Source: Flammulina velutipes (lineage: Eukaryota; Basidiomycota; Agaricomycetes; Agaricales; Physalacriaceae). Taken from it: a stretch of DNA of 64,000 bases. The position numbers and the translations under genes were made by a program. The notes beneath the pieces are model-generated. The model was not told the DNA's origin, searched no databases, and saw only the letters and a program-made list of their open reading frames with translations. The first letter of the stretch is position 1, and every line of letters begins with the position of its first letter. The stretch covers positions 806,001 to 870,000 of the forward strand of contig JAALGH010000011.1 of NCBI GenBank assembly GCA_011800155.1. The letters run 5' to 3'. This document shows positions 23,675 to 34,858 of this stretch, piece after piece.

Positions 23675-24790
23675 AGCTGGTAGCTTACAACCAACTGTCG
23701 TTTCGAATTAGCCCTTAAATAGGCGCGCTCAGAGAAAATGGATCCAGAGGAATCTAGTGTATGTTCCCGACAGGCCATATGGTAAAAGCGCAGTGAAACA
23801 GATCTACGCCGCCTTTGCTGTTGGTAGTTGGCATACTTGGAATGATCCCGCCCCGGCGTTGCAGAAGAATCCCACAATTGCGCAAGTACACATCTAAAAT
23901 TGGGCTGTTCAGTTCTTGCGGACGGGTAGGAAACATACGTTGTTTGAGGTACATATGTTTCCAAAGATACGCCGAATAATCTAGGACCTCTTCCCCATTG
24001 CTATTTAGCCCCGACTTGCAGAGCGCGCAAAAGGTACTTAACAATTAAAGATACAATCCAACCCTGACCTTGTACATATCAATCTGACCCGCCGGCTGTT
24101 CGGCGATCACCGATGATCGCCATCAAAAGGTTTCAGGATCGCCAGATACACTGTACATCCAATTCGGGAAATGGTAACGTCAAAGGCCTTCGTTGGACCA
24201 CTTACATATGTTACAAGGGGAAGATACATGATTCTGCTGACTTGATTATCCGTGAATCGTCAATCTTCAAGTGGTAAGTCTTATGCGTATAGCCAGAGGA
24301 CCGGCTGGAAGGCCACTAAACTTCATCAATTTCGCTTTCCTGACATTATCTATACTTCTCATTACAGTATGTTCACTTGCACATATGATCAATGTTTGTG
24401 TAGTAAGAGTACTACTGACGGGGATGAAACTCGACATAATCTTGTACTAGTAGACGTCGTAAGTTTCGTTCGTGACTTGTTTGAAACCTTCTAGATGGTG
24501 CACTCGAACCGGAACTGACACAGCAGATGGCTAATCTCATCGTTCTGCAGTGCCCCACTGCCAAGTGAACCTGAATTTATCCGTTCTGTAAGGTAAATGG
24601 TAAAGGGAAGTGCCACAGCTTCACCAAGCTGCGGACCAAGAAAAGGCTATTAGAGACGATGTATTGAGAGATTGTTTTACAGATGAAGATTCACTCGCTT
24701 ATTTCAATACGTGTCAAGAGAAATTTGGATTTAGGAAGGTAGCGAAATCTATACACTACTAAGTAATCATTGATATTGACCATCCACCTG
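23675..24790. other. intergenic gap inside terpene cluster
   Basis: This 1.1-kb stretch lies between the FAD-oxidase start and the P450 3' end. Apart from the TATTTAAG promoter element near 23714, only short open frames without splice context are seen (for example 23754-24044 minus). No gene is called. Confidence 0.45.
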
Positions 24791-27089
24791 TCACGCCTGT
24801 CTAATCATCTCCTCAATGTTGGGGATCCTAGGCGTGATGGTGCATCGGTAAGGTACAGGCCCACTTCGAAGGTATTCAGAAGGAAGCACGGTCCAAGAAG
24901 GTAATGAGAAACTTACATAGATGAGCCCGCACCGTGACTGGCATTCGGGTCAATATCAATCTCGTTGCCATTCTCATCCTTTGCTTTGTTGAAGTTGAAA
25001 GCCCACAAGAGGTGGACAACGTTGATGAACAAGCTCGCGTTAGCCATGAACCTTCCCGGGCATATGCGCCTCCCAAACCCAAAGCCGGCGAACCCGTGTT
25101 GACGAGAAGACACCAAATGTCCCTGGTCGTCGAGGAATCGCTCGGGTCTGTAGACGTCGGGGTCCGGAGCATATCTGTAATTGTAATGAGACAAAAGTAG
25201 CGGAGACGAAACGCTCTTACTTATGGCCACGATGAATCGAGACGACGTTGACCCAAATCATGCTTCCTATGCTACATGAGCGCTTGAGGCAAGGGATTGA
25301 ATCATTTCTTACCCTTGGGAATGAAGTAACTAAGAACATGTCAGCGCACGGCCTAGCACGCAGGGAAAGACACATACCCATTGTATTCGTCATCCTCAGA
25401 AGTCGCGTGCAAGACTGTAGCCATGTTAGTTGAGCATCCGTAGTTCACACACTGCATACTCACTGATGGGAATGACAGGAGAGAATCGTTGGCCTTCAAG
25501 AATGATCGCGCTGAACAAGTTAGTCTGGACAATTAACAAAAAGAAGAGGGTCATACTTGATGTACGGCAGAGAGTCACGGTCAGCGAAGGTAGGGAGACG
25601 ACCATGTCCAACGACAGTGTCGATTTCGGCTTGAGCCTTTCGCTGAACTTCGGGATTGAGGATCAAAGCGCGGATGATCATGCTGAGAGATGATGCAGTC
25701 TATTGAACGTTCGTAAGCCGCAGCTAGCACATCGAAATCGACATACCGTATCAGAGCCGCTATAGAAAGATATCAGAAACAAGCGACACACAAGTTTGCG
25801 AAATGAACTCACCCGGCAAACATAATTCCAGTGACCCAGGCAATCTCGTCGGGAGTGAGTTTGTTGGTTTGCTGGCCTTCAAGGAGATGCGACGTGTACG
25901 AGGGACCGCGAGTACCATTCGCCTACATTTATTTGGTGAGGATGTATCATATTGAGATAATTTAGCGCTTACCATTCCAGTCTTAACATCGTTGACCATA
26001 GAGTGGAACAGGTGATTATCCTCTTCGAAGACTTTGCGAGCTTTCTGCTTCCAAGGGCTCATCCACGTTGGGAAGTAGTCAAAGAAAGGAAGGAAGTCCA
26101 CCAAATGGTAACCGATCATACTACTGGAGGGGAGTTAGTACCACGCGTCAAGAAACACCTTGCTTTCTTACTTCATGACCATACGCTCGACGACATGATT
26201 GATATGTGCGACCATGCTCTTTGTGACTTCAACAGAGGGTAGAGCATATAAAACACCCAGTGCAACGGCAGCGGCAAACCTGAGGACTACTTAGTTAGAT
26301 TACTTAAACACGACTTATATGACGCGACGAACCGTTTTGCATAGCCATCGTGATTTTCTGGGTTTTGCACAAGACCGAGAATCATGTTCTTCGCTTCGCC
26401 GAGTTGGATAGGCTGATAGTCCTCGACTACCTTCATACTGAGTGCGCTTTGTGCAGCGGTCCTCATTCGCTTGAACCTACCCACGAGATAAGAAATGGAA
26501 CATCGAAATTTTACAAATATACCTTTCTCCTTTCCTCATGAAGATGAGACCCAGATCGTCAGTCGCATAGTCAATGAAACGAGCGGGACGCTAAAAGGAG
26601 TGAATAAGACGTCGGGAATTACGGCTAAGAGCACTGACCCTGTCAGAATATTTGCTTCCACCTGTGAAGAACGAGTCGGAGTCAGCAGTGAAACGACGAC
26701 AGAGCTGAACAGATACTCACGAACGTCGAGCAAAGTGTTCGCGATATCCGGATCGTCAATCACGACAATGTTGGCCGCAAAAACTCTGAAAGAGAAGATG
26801 GGTCCTAGAAACCGGTCGTGCATCGGTTATCGATACAGATAGTATAATGTGAGCAAGACGCACCGTAAGTTTTGGCCATCTCCCCCAGAGCAATCCACGG
26901 GGAGACAATTGGAACGTCGAATAGGTTGCCTATGATTGGCCAACCCTTCGGACCGGGAAGTGGTTTCCCAGTACGACGTGAATGCATAGCAGCGTAACAA
27001 CAGACAACGAATAGACCAAGAAGGGCATAGTAGAATTCCCGTGGCTGGGCTAAGGCTTCGTTTGCAAAAGAAGAGGTGAGGTTCTGCAT
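24791..27089 (-). CDS. cytochrome P450 (cluster P450-1)
   Basis: This is a membrane-anchored monooxygenase of the endoplasmic reticulum, fungal class II. The order is: an N-terminal anchor (YYALLGLFVVCCYAAM), the proline hinge PLPGPKGWPIIGN, helix I AGGSDTTASS with the oxygen-activating acid/Thr pair, the ExxR motif as ILEGQRFSP, the PERF block YRPERFLDD and the heme-binding FGFGRRICPGRF (Cys ligand). The last intron joins to a C-terminus ending PRIPNIEEMIRQA, with the stop at 24791-24793. About a dozen introns of 50-60 nt are present and all key motifs are in frame. It is divergently transcribed from the second P450 over a 466-bp shared promoter, which suggests co-regulation. It is a likely oxidising step on the terpene skeleton. 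Confidence 0.9.
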
Positions 27090-27555
27090 GGCTGGCGGAC
27101 CGTGGCAGGATGAGAGAAACGCAAGAATTTGGCATTCATTTTAAGTCCTAAGAGTGGTCGGTCCAGGTCTCGGTCTTAGTCCTCGTGTGCGTAGACATCT
27201 TTGAGATTCCTCTGGTTCGTGAGCCAGGTTTCCTTCCGAGCTGAGCGGTCAGCGAATCGAACTGGAGACTGATGTCGGAGGTAGACAGAAACCGTCCGCC
27301 GGCCCTGAACTATTATAACGATAATTGATCAAGAATTCCCCGGCACTTTTACGTCCACTTGCATCTTGCCTCCATCTCATCTACCTCCATCTTTGCTACG
27401 CTCCGAGCTTTGTTCTTTCTTTGTTTATCTTAACGTCCCCTTATCACCAAGCCTCATGTCGACTCCGGAAATAGTATTACCCCATCCCAAATTGGAGGGC
27501 TACAGATTCAACAATTTGTTAAGTACCAGCACGACGAAAGTACCTACACCCCAAG
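27090..27555. promoter_or_regulatory. shared divergent promoter of two P450 genes
   Basis: This 466-bp region separates the start codons of two P450 genes that point away from each other. An AT-rich CTATTATAAC near 27309-27318 could be a core element. No known factor-binding site was identified with confidence. Confidence 0.5.
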
Positions 27556-29861
27556 ATGGTGTCTCCCATCCTCTCAGTTGCCTATGGCGCGCTCATTGCT
27601 GTGTTCATCTTTCTCTATCGGTTCCGTAAGACCCATGATAGACGCAATCCACTCAACGTACGCTCGGGGAGCGAGTTTCTAACAATTCACTCACCCATAC
27701 CATTCAGCTCCCACTCCCTCCTGGTCCCAAACCTCTTCCTCTTATCGGTATGTCTGTCTTCTAGCCTTCAATTTTGATATTGACAATACCTACCTCTTAG
27801 GAAACTTGCTCGAAATGCCTACAGAGATGCCTTGGATCAAGTTCCAGGAATGGAGCAAGGTCTATGGGCCCATTTACACCGTCTCTGTAGTGGGTCAGCG
27901 CTCAGTTATTATATCTGACCCCGCCATCTCGAAGGACTTACTCGAGTCTCGCGCCGTCATGTCAAGTGACAGGCCTGACTTTGAGCTTGTCGAGATTATG
28001 ACTGGGAATGCCACCTTGGCCTTCACTCGCTACGGAGATTTGTATGTTGTTCTACCAGAGCCTAGCCTCGTCTCCTCATTATATTTAAGGTGGCGCCGCC
28101 TCCGTCGTGCAGCTCATATCGAGCTGAATGTCAAAGATGCCGGGCGCTTTCTGCCTATCCAGGCTCGTGAGAGCGCAATGCTCGTCGAATCTCTCCTCGA
28201 TACTCCGGGAGACTTGATGCTTCATATCAAACGGTACACCTACGCTATCCTCGGAGATGAATTCTCGCTGACTCTTGACCTTTAGGCTGACAGGAAGGTG
28301 ATGTTCCATTATCCGGTCTATACGGGTTCTCCTTCTGACGCTTAATATTAGTGTCGTCCTCGGTGTCGTCTACAATCAAAAGAGTGCAGAAAGCATCGAA
28401 GATCCGATCCTTCAAAAGTCCTATGAAGTCGTCGCTGCTTTGACCAGCGGTGAGCTACTTTTCAAGCTACTCCAAATTCACCTTTATTGACTATTCATAC
28501 AGTTTGGAATCCAGGACAGAATATCTTAGACTTCTTCCCATCTTTGATGAAGCTGTGAGTTCTAACTCGAACAGAAGCTTCATAGTATGCTGAACCTGCA
28601 TCTAGAATGCCGAGCAAGCTCGTGAAGGCCAAACGCCTTGCTCAGAAGTTCTACGATGAGACGAGTGTTATGCACTACAAAATGGTTGACTACTCTCGCA
28701 AGGTGCGCACATATTTGCACGTTGAGGACCATGCGACGACTCATGAACAAACAGAATGATGCTCGTGGTGACTGTATGACCTCTGGACTTATTGCCGCCC
28801 AGGACGAAGTCGGAACGGGCTTGAGCGACAAAGAGATTGCATGGCTATCAGGCTCCATCTTTGGCGCGGGCGCAGAGGTATGACATTATGACCTCCGTTG
28901 ATATGTCCGGGTCCTAACCTTTCCATAGACGGTGTGTGAAGCAACTTATCGTCTCGCTACCGGATTCTAACTATCATTACCTGAGTAGACATCAAGCACT
29001 CTCCACACATTCTTCATGGCTATGGCGCTCAATCCCCATGTTATGCGAAAGATCCAGAAAGAGATTGACGAGGAGGTCGGCAGAGATCGTATGCCCACCT
29101 TCCAGGATCGTCCGAACCTTCCTTTGGTGGCTGCTGTTATGAAGGTAAGGCCCATTTTTGCGAAGGTGTACCCTCCTAATGATATCCACAGGAGGTGATG
29201 AGGTGGAGGCCGATCCTCCCTCTTTCCTTGCCTCATGTTACCACGGAAGATATGGTCTATGACGGGATGTTCATCCCATCGGGCACGGTGAAGCTCATCA
29301 TTTCACACATAAAAAAGCATTTTCATTGTTCTTCTTCAGGCTCTTTACGGCTCCGTGTGGACGCTGAACCATGATCCCGAGGTTTTCCCTGACCCAGAAG
29401 CATTCAAACCAGAGCGCTTCTGGGATGAATTGAACAAGAAAGAGATCAATCCTACCGGAACAATGGCGAGGGGAATGTACACGTATGTCGTATTATTGTT
29501 CTGTAACTCGTTCTAACCGCGGTGACAAGGTTTGGCACTGGTCGACGCGTTTGCGTGGGAATGAACCTGGCCAACGCTACGATGTATGCGGTTGTTTCGC
29601 GTGTTCTTTGGGCATATGACATCCTTCCTGCCCTTGGACCGGATGGGAAGGAGATTCCAATCGACTCGAGCCACGAGACTGGGTTCATCGACTCGCGCAT
29701 CTCTGTGTAAGTTCATTGCACTAGTGTGAGGATATTGCTCGCTCATTATCATTCCCTCCAGGCGACCCAAGAACTTCCCATGTCGTATCGTTCCGAGAAT
29801 CCCTGAAGCAGAACTGCGAGAACATATCGCCAAAGTTAAAGAAGTTGAATTTGCATCGTAA
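27556..29861 (+). CDS. cytochrome P450 (cluster P450-2)
   Basis: This is a second ER-anchored P450 monooxygenase. The order is: a hydrophobic N-terminus (ILSVAYGALIAVFIFLY), the proline hinge LPPGPKPLPLIG, the helix C block WRRLRRAAH, helix I GSIFGAGAETTSSTL (Glu in place of the more usual Asp before Thr), ExxR in KEVMRWRP, PERF in FKPERFWDE, and the heme motif FGTGRRVCVGMNLA. It ends PRIPEAELREHIAKVKEVEF. The start at 27556 (MVSPILS) precedes the membrane anchor directly. About a dozen short introns are inferred. Both cluster P450s share the C-terminal PRIP motif and the general family of multifunctional fungal P450s related to O-methylsterigmatocystin oxidoreductases, but they are not recent duplicates. 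Confidence 0.9.
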
Positions 29862-30593
29862 ATGTGTATGTAGTAAGTAGTTAGAAAGTTTGAGAACGGA
29901 GCTTTGTTTTGCAGAATAAGACTAGCAGTCTAACTCATTCCATTGAGGATCATTGCGGACCGTTCATGAGTGTGAGATTCTTCGGCACCCATTCCGTCAG
30001 GTTATGTTTAGGGCAGCATTCATCCGATTCCATCGTCGCGTACGGAAAAGTAATTTTGGACGCCACGTGATCCCGTCCTCCTTTGTTCCGACGGTCAACG
30101 TCGCGTCCATAACCGATTCCCTGGCTCTCCTCTCTGTTTCTTTCTCGTTTAGAATGGTTCATATAGAGTCCGACATCGAGGTTCTGCTGTCGATATGTAA
30201 TTGGAAGGTGAGCATGGTGTACGAGATATCTTTTCTCTTGCCTAACGATTCTCCAGCTTGTACTCAATAACATTCTGGATCACAATTAACTTACGCCGAC
30301 TAGTGGAGTGCATCTTCCCGCGGCGCGCGCGCATTCGTCGTCGCCTGCAACCAACGCTCGTACCATTTCCTGGTCAACAGAGGATCCTTTGAGCTTCCCT
30401 TGAGCCATATGCCCCTTCGAGTCCCCATTTTCATCCTTTCAGGCGCAGGTCGCTGTCCCCGAGAAACCACACTCTCAGAGTCGCGGCTCGCCGGAAGACG
30501 AACGCGGGTTCGCATGTGACCGCTTTTTGTTCTACTTATAAGAGTGCCAGGTGGATTCCGGTAATCATTTGTCCCCCTCCCGAGTATTCCAAG
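29862..30593. other. intergenic, promoter of PDC-like gene
   Basis: This is the 3' flank of P450-2 and the upstream region of the decarboxylase gene. A GC-rich CGCGGCGCGCGCGC stretch lies near 30317-30330. No gene is called. Confidence 0.45.
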
Positions 30594-32911
30594 ATGCCCG
30601 CTGCTGTCAGTCCGTATCGCCAGGTCGTGGAAGTGGTTCTTGCTGATGTCTTCCTCCAGGAAATCACCATCGGAAATTATGTTCTGGAGAGATTGAAGCA
30701 AATTGGTGTCTGCGTGAGTCCCTTTCTCTAGAAACGTCGAGCTCAGTTCAAAACGGATTGCAGACAATGTTTGGTGTCCCAGGCGACTTCAACCTTGGAT
30801 TTCTTGCAAGTCATCTCGTACCATCTCATCGATTTTTCCGTTGACACCAGTTGACAGGACTTGGTAGAAGATGATCCCGATATAACATGGGTTGGAAATT
30901 GGTGCGGACTGAATGCAAACTCTGATACCTCTCGACTGAATTCACAAGTAACGAACTGAACGCCGCATACGCCGTCGATGGGTACGCCAGGGTGAAGCAC
31001 CAAAGTGTCGGGGCTCTTCTTACAACGTCAGTACTCCGTGTCCTTCTCTGGTCTGGCTTAAACTGAAGAGATTTATAGATTTGGAGTTGGGGAGCTTTCT
31101 GCCCTCAACGGAATCGCTGGATGTGAGCTATAGTATTGCATCGTGCTCTGATACGCCTGACAGCACTGGATGAATAGCATACGCGGAAATGACCCCGATT
31201 GTTCACATAGTCGGCGTACCGAACAGAATGAGTCTGCAAGTTCGACCGATCCTCCACCACACACTCGCAGATGGAAGGTAACATTTCTTGAAACCGTTTC
31301 GCTACCAGTACTCAAGGATGACCAATGTAGATTCGATGTTTACATGCAGGCCGCTAAAGCCTTCACCGCAGCGCAGACCCTCTTGTCAGATGAAGCCAAT
31401 GCGGCATCCGAAATAGATCGCGTTCTGGCAATCTGCATTGAGCAGCGGAGACCAGTTTATCTCGCCATCCCGATAGATCTTGTTCAAGCCAAAATCTCTA
31501 CGGGCCCGTTATCTCAGCGGATTCGGCGTCTGGTGCACGTCAACGGCGTGTCTGAGGAAGCAAGCGTGATTGATGAAGTGGAGAGGTTGGTTCGGGAAGC
31601 TCATGGGAGCACTGTCATTCTCGTGGATGTGTGTAGCCTTCGCAAAGACACTCAAAGGGAAACCAAAGATTTCGTGAAGAGAACTGGCTTACCAGTCTAC
31701 GCACTCCCGATGGGTAAAGCTATTATTGACGAGGATTACGAGCGGTATGGTGGGGTGAGTGGGCCAACCCAAAAGTCTCCAGTAAGGATTGTCTTACCAT
31801 TACTAGATTTACGTTGGTGCGTTCAGCCGCCCCGAAGTGCGAGAGGCAGTTGAGTCTGCGAAGCTCGTCTTGTCCATCGGCACATTAAAAACGGACTTCA
31901 ATACTGGGATATTCACAGCGAAGCTACCTAGTCAGGTTGTGGAGGTTAGCAGAGTTTTGTACATCTACCCCCATTACCAACTGAGCTCTCCAGTTCCATT
32001 CTACTCTGACAAAGGTGTTGGACAAAGTCCATCCATCCATTGGAATGAAAGGACTATTGCCGAAGCTTGCAGACCGCCTTGAAGGTTCTCGACCTGCATC
32101 ATGCAGTATCATACCATTCAAGCCCGCGGAGGTCAGCAGCGAAGGCGAACCGATATCGCAGCATTGGTTTTGGCCTCGACTGGCGCCATTCCTTCGACCT
32201 AAGGATATCGTCGTTACGGAAACGGGTCAGTTGTTAGTTTGGATCCTCCTTTCCTCCTTTCCTCAACGATGTTATAGGCACGGCTAGCTTCGGAATTTGG
32301 GATGTACCGTTTCCCCCTGATAGTTTGTCTCTTAGCCAGACACTCTATGGTAGTATAGGATACACCGTCGGTGCGACCTTGGGAGCCGCTGTCGCTGGAC
32401 GCGAAGTTGGTGGTCGGAGGACGATTCTCTTCATCGGAGATGGGAGTCTGTGAGTCCATCTTCTTTAACAAGATTGCTTGAAACTAACACTACCTCTTTA
32501 GCCAGGTAGGTGTTCAGGAATTATCCACGATGCTTAGGACGGGGGTGAGACCTATCATATTTGTACTCAACAACAAGGGATACACCATCGAGCGTTGTGT
32601 GCGTGCACCGGAAAGGTTCGTTGTTTCTTGTTTTCCTACCCTTCCTTCAACTCCCTTTTTTATACAGGAAGTATCATGACATTATGGACTGGAGATGGAC
32701 GGCGCTCTTGCAGGACCTTGGAGATCCCGAGTTGAAGCTGTCAAGCTCGTTTGTCGTACGGACCAAGCAACAACTCTCACGCTTATTGGATGATGTTGAG
32801 TTCGCAGAGGCAACGAGGATCCAGCTTGTGGAGGTCATCATGGATAAATATGATGCGCCGGATATCTTGAGGCATATGGCGGAGGCTGTTGGACGGACCA
32901 GTCATAATTGA
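30594..32911 (+). CDS. pyruvate/2-oxo-acid decarboxylase (ThDP enzyme)
   Basis: This thiamine-diphosphate enzyme would decarboxylate pyruvate or a related 2-oxo acid to an aldehyde in the cytosol. The family's catalytic residues are all visible: Asp in [11 protein letters not shown], the cofactor Glu in [13 protein letters not shown] (rebuilt across an intron), the His pair in ILHHTLADG and the ThDP/Mg motif beginning GDGSLQVGVQEL and ending [10 protein letters not shown]. The central-domain block [11 protein letters not shown] and the IGMKGLLP motif are also present. Length, about 570-590 residues, is normal. Differences from housekeeping PDC in the C-terminal segment ([15 protein letters not shown]) leave substrate choice open; phenyl- or indolepyruvate are alternatives. 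It lies 0.7 kb downstream of P450-2 on the same strand, so it may belong to the terpene cluster or may simply mark its edge. Confidence 0.88.
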
Positions 32912-32947
32912 ATATAAACATGTTTACGTGATTCGCGACTCTTGCTC

Positions 32948-34034
32948 ATGCCACGGTCATCGCTTCGAAAACGAAAAGCTCCCATTTCGTATGCCGAAGC
33001 TGCCAGTGAAGACGATGACGAAAAATCTTCAGAAGGAGAGGATTCTGGCTCAGGTCCTAGCAAGGCCCCATCGACTTCTCTAAAACGTCGTAAAGCAACT
33101 TCTTATGCTCACCTTCCGCGGCCACATCCGCAGTCACAGAGCAAGCTGCTCGAATCGCTCCCCGCTGAAGTCCTGGATCGCATTGTATGGTTTCGAAGGA
33201 CTCGTCAAACTCAAAGCTAATTGATATCATTTTCAAGTTTGGGGATCCAACTTTGAATGAACGGGACCACCTCGCGCTATCCTGTTCGTGTACTGCTATT
33301 CGCTTGGGTTATAGCGAATCTATTTGGACGGTTAGTTTCACCTGCTTCTTACTTCGCCCCTAATACACATTCGGCTAGCCCATGGCGGAGGGACACACCC
33401 CATTCTCCCACAACGTCTTCACCTACCGCTTGCTGCACGATCCATGCAATCTCTCCAGCAGCTACACCATTCTTTCCGAAAGAGGTCCCGCCCCTCCAGT
33501 TGCGCGAATATGGACGAATGCTCTCTCTCGCGCCGCAGACAAGTCCGTGTTGCCTGGCGTTGACTTTAGCGCGCCCTGTTACAAGAAGGGCCATGTACGA
33601 TGCGTCTGCATGCGCTTCATGGGCCCGAGCCACGCTAAAGTCATCAGCAACGTCAACACGCACAAGACGGCGTGGGGACATATATTCTACCATTACCAGG
33701 TGGGTTTACTGTATGTCTAGCTGGTGTCTTGATTAACATGGACATGAACAGACTCTTTCTGAACTGGTACACCATTATGATTTCACGTCTGTGGAGAGGT
33801 CGAATCCGAAGGGTATACGGACAGATATGTATCTCCTTGCTGTGGTGGATGCAGCTATCTTGGAAAAGGCGGGAGGTCCGTGGAGGGCTTTGCGCATCCG
33901 TAAAATGGATCAGGGAAAGCCTAGAAGGGGACCTCCGAAAGATAGAGACTGGTGATACAATACGTCGTCTTAATTTGAACTCATCTCCCATCTCGTAGTT
34001 CGAATTCGGTGTACGCCACATATCCGGAGTTTGA
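32948..34034 (+). CDS. F-box protein
   Basis: This is a probable substrate adaptor of an SCF ubiquitin ligase. The N-terminal 70 residues are basic and acidic with two KRRKA-like nuclear-localisation patches (SLRKRKAP and SLKRRKATS). The F-box follows: LESLPAEVLDRIFGDPT, then DHLALSCSCTAIRLG, joined across an intron that begins at 33186. The C-terminal half (from TPFSHNVFTYRLLHD) contains several Cys and His residues and no known repeat; its ligand is unknown. Further exons run to FEFGVRHISGV with the stop at 34032-34034. The start ATG at 32948 is only 37 bp after the PDC-like stop, so the promoter must lie inside the upstream gene or a long 5' leader is present. Confidence 0.65.
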
Positions 34035-34858
34035 AAATAGGCTTTCTCCCTTGGTTACTACCGTGTCTATCTGTCGATGCTTTCAATGATGATTATACCC
34101 CGTTCATTTCATATCTTGACGCTCTCAACCGGGAGGATTGGCAAGATTCATCCAAACTAGGCGCATTCTGGAGGGTCATGTCACTGTTCGTCGTTGGTGT
34201 CAATCATGAAGTGGCTGAAGTGGCATTGGTGTTGGTCGACCTTGCAAGTAGCCTCTCAAACACTCGGAATATATCATGGACTACTAGTAGCAGCTCTGGT
34301 GTTACCGATATGTTTTCTCCAGTATCATTCTTACAGCCTCGTCGGCTGAGCAGGAGAATTCCACCTGGTCGAGCTAGCATTCTGGTTCAGCGCATCCATT
34401 GGACAGCTTTCTTGTCCAGGTATTCTGTGGCGCTATCCCGCATATGGGTAAGTGATAATTGATTGCCATTTGCCAAGAGCGGAACCAAGTCTTCTCAATC
34501 ACTGTGGCGCAAGGAAAACCCAGCATCCAATAATATCCCTCGTTAACGACCCTCTTCAACTCGCATATATGCCGCGAGATGAATGCTTTTACAGATGTTT
34601 GATAACATATAAGAACTACTGCCTGGTGGTATGTAGTGTTTGTTGACAGTGCGACGAATAAGAAATAGTGTATTTGCGCGACTCACATGGTCCAAATTAG
34701 CGCCGTCGCCGCCACGATGCCGAGTAGGTACGGCGAACTTGAGCAGTTCCGTCGGCTAAATTCGGGGAGCCAATAACATGACGTTGCCAGCGTGATCAAC
34801 CCGTTTTTCTCTCTTTAACCACGACGACGACGACGAGCACCTTGCTCGACGGCTAGCA
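34035..34858. other. intergenic, promoter of 2-oxoglutarate dehydrogenase
   Basis: This is the 3' flank of the F-box gene and the OGDH promoter. A short (ACG)n repeat lies at about 34820-34836 in the leader. A 143-codon open frame at 34031-34462 lacks family features and is not called. Confidence 0.45.

Noticed and set aside
23371..23964. A 197-codon minus-strand frame at the start of the FAD oxidase
   Set aside because: It overlaps the signal-peptide exon in another frame and crosses the promoter; it has no family motif.
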